Shown piece after piece: positions 4,764-6,455 of a DNA stretch of 6,455 nt (its first letter is position 1; each line of letters opens with the position of its first letter). The translations under genes were made by a program, and so were the position numbers. The DNA is from Caulobacter sp. B11 (GTDB taxonomy: Bacteria > Pseudomonadota > Alphaproteobacteria > Caulobacterales > Caulobacteraceae). The notes under the pieces were generated by a model. It worked only from the letters and a program-made list of their open reading frames with translations. It was not told the DNA's origin and did not search any database. The DNA lies in NCBI RefSeq assembly GCF_002737765.1, contig NZ_PEGG01000135.1, positions 1-6,455 on the forward strand, read 5' to 3'.

Positions 4764-6449
4764 ACTGAGGCCTGCCGCCCTGGCCGTCGCGCCATCGCTG
4801 GCGGGGATCGTCGCCGGCGTGGCGGGCATCCTGCTGCTGGCGTCCGGCGCGACGCCGTCTGAACCGACGCGTTTCGCGATCCTGATGGCGGTCGCGCCCA
4901 GCATCCTGATCGAGCTTAGCCACTTCCTGTCGTCGATCCTTGGCCTGGTGCTGTTGCTGCTGGCCTTCGGCCTGCGCTCGCGGCTCGACGCGGCCTGGTG
5001 GGCGGCCTTGATCTGTCTGGCCGCAGCCTCGGTTCTGGCGGTGTTCAAGGGGCTGAACTGGGAAGAGACCGCCATGCTCAGCGCGGCTTTCTTTTTGATT
5101 TTGCCCTTCCACGAGGCCTTTCCGCGCAAGGCCGCCCTGTCGCGGATGGAGATCACCCCGGGCTGGCTGCTGTCGGCCGCCGCCGCCCTAGTGGGGGTCG
5201 CGCTCTCTGGCTGGTGGACCTTTACCCACACCGAATACGCCGACCAGTCGTGGATCAAGATGATGGGCGACAAGGAGGCGGCGCGGGCTATCCGCTCTTC
5301 GGCCGCTGCGGGCATACTGCTGATCGGCATCGGCGTCTGGCGCCTGATCGCCACCCCCGCCACGCCGTCGGTGGTCGACGACACCGACCCCGACTTTGAT
5401 CGCGTGCGCGCTATCCTGGCCAAGGCCGAGGCGGCGGAGACATCGTCGAACCTGGCCCTGCTGGGCGACAAGCGCTTCCTGTTCTCGGCCTCGGGCGAGA
5501 GCTTCCTGATGTTCGGGGTGCGCAAGCGCTCCTGGATCGCCATGGGGCCGCCGGTCGGCCGTCGCGACGAGCGGGTCGAACTGTTCTGGCGCTTCCGCGA
5601 ACTGGCCGACGCCCACGCGGCGCGGGCCGGCTTCTACGCCCTCGGCCCCGACGACCTGCCCGACAGCGTCGACCTGGGCCTGGCCATCCAGAAGACCGGC
5701 GAGAGCGCCGCCGTGCCGCTGGCGGCCTTTTCGATGGCCGGTCGCCGGCGCGAGGTGCTGCGGCGTAACTGGCGGCGGGCCGACGAGGGCGGCGCGGCCT
5801 TCGAGGTGCTGCCGGCGGGCGCGGCGATGGCGATCATGGACGAGCTGGAGGTGATCTCCGACGCCTGGTTGGCTCACCATTCGGGCGGCGAGAAGGCCTT
5901 TTCGATGGGCGGGTTCGAACCGCGCTACGTGGCCGAGTTCCCAATCGCCGTCGTGCGGGTGGCCGGTCGGATCGTCGCCTTCGCAACCCTGTGGCCGACC
6001 GCGCACAAGGCCGCCTTCTCGATGGACCTGATGCGCTACGCCGACGACGCCCCCAAGAACGTCATGGACTATCTGTTCGTCGAGCTTTTGCAGTGGGGCA
6101 GGGACGAGGGCTATGGCGCCTTCGAGTTCGGCATGGCCCCCTGGCCGGCCTCAATGACCGGCCCCTGGCCCCGATCATGTCGCGCGTCGGCCGCCTGCTC
6201 TATGAGCGGGGCGAGGACATCTACAATTTCCAGGGCGTCCGCCGCTACAAGGACAAGTACGATCCGGTCTGGCAGCCGCGCTACATTGCCGCGCCTCACA
6301 AGTGGTCGATCCCGTTTCTGCTCGCCGATATCGGTCTGTTGTCGTCCGGCGGCGTCTCGGGCCTGACCAAACGTCCGCGACCTAGTAGCGCGGGCCGCCG
6401 GTCTGCATCCCCAGCAGGGTCAGCAGGTGGGCCGCCAGAAGCAGGGTGA
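4750..6449 (+). CDS. mprF: MprF-type aminoacyl-phosphatidylglycerol synthase lacking the flippase domain (frameshift near 6140)
   Basis: MprF moves an amino acid, classically Lys, from aminoacyl-tRNA onto phosphatidylglycerol, lowering membrane negative charge and raising resistance to cationic peptides. About six hydrophobic segments (near 10-32, 43-73, 82-100, 106-120, 138-157, 184-200) include the SGATP and ELSHFLSSILG segments typical of the membrane bundle just before the synthase. The soluble DUF2156 domain covers about 225-535: GDKRFLFSASGESFLMFGVR, SWIAMGPPVG, DLMRYADDAPKNVMDYLF, then GMAPLAGLNDRPLAP and YNFQGVRRYKDKYDPVWQPRY. One C is missing in the run at 6137-6141; without correction the first frame ends at 6366. 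After correction the protein is about 545-566 residues, against roughly 850 in full-length MprF. It starts at the flippase/synthase junction. The stop is uncertain: the corrected frame ends at 6449, but a TAG at 6383-6385 in the third frame may be the real end if a further indel exists. Which amino acid is attached is unknown. Confidence 0.9.
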
Positions 6450-6455
6450 TCACGG
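6382..6455 (-). CDS. C-terminal tail of an unrecognised membrane protein (truncated by window edge)
   Basis: On the minus strand an open frame enters from the right edge and ends at TAG (6384-6382). It encodes about 23 residues: VITLLLAAHLLTLLG followed by MQTGGPRY. The first part is a plausible membrane helix and the end is a short polar tail. The position is convergent with the MprF-like gene and the G/C third-position pattern is normal, so I take it as a real gene end. It is too short to assign a family. Confidence 0.45.
   Translation of the reverse strand, partial: VITLLLAAHLLTLLGMQTGGPRY

Noticed and set aside
1..6455. Mobile elements, CRISPR, tRNA or phage genes
   Set aside because: No direct-repeat arrays, terminal inverted repeats, transposase or integrase motifs, or cloverleaf-like sequence were seen on either strand.

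Overview
The window looks like ordinary chromosome from a GC-rich alphaproteobacterium. A Caulobacter- or Phenylobacterium-type host is my best inference, from strong G/C preference at third codon positions and from the style of the Crp/Fnr and MprF-type proteins; I could not run a search to confirm it. I see no mobile element, RNA gene, CRISPR array or recognisable defence system.

Layout, left to right: (1) the 3' end of a pyruvate kinase gene on + (1-633), broken by several one-base indels; (2) a convergent Crp/Fnr-family regulator on - (649-1344) with a TTG start and a perfect 10-bp inverted repeat inside its early codons; (3) a 267-bp intergenic stretch with several hairpins; (4) a tight three-gene operon on -, read right to left: an intact acyl-CoA dehydrogenase (4560-3355), a DsbA-fold 2-hydroxychromene-2-carboxylate isomerase-like protein (3350-2754) and a second acyl-CoA dehydrogenase (2751-1612); (5) a 189-bp divergent promoter region; (6) on +, an MprF-type aminoacyl-phosphatidylglycerol synthase (4750 to about 6385-6449) that lacks the N-terminal flippase half; (7) the C-terminal tail of a convergent - strand gene at the right edge.

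The operon pairs two acyl-CoA dehydrogenases. The first has a Glu where isovaleryl-CoA dehydrogenase has its catalytic base, and the second has Asp there. This suggests a hetero-oligomeric enzyme in which only one subunit is catalytic, acting in CoA-thioester beta-oxidation with a glutathione-dependent isomerase-like partner. The substrate cannot be read from the sequence. The MprF-like protein would modify membrane phosphatidylglycerol and is a separate unit.

A warning for any user: 1-330, about 2000-2880 and about 6140 carry many single-base indels in C/G-rich runs. Family-like protein sequence continues on both sides of each, in alternating frames. This looks like sequence error rather than decay. 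The uninterrupted 379-codon ORF at 2751-1612 is therefore deceptive: much of its literal translation is out of frame.
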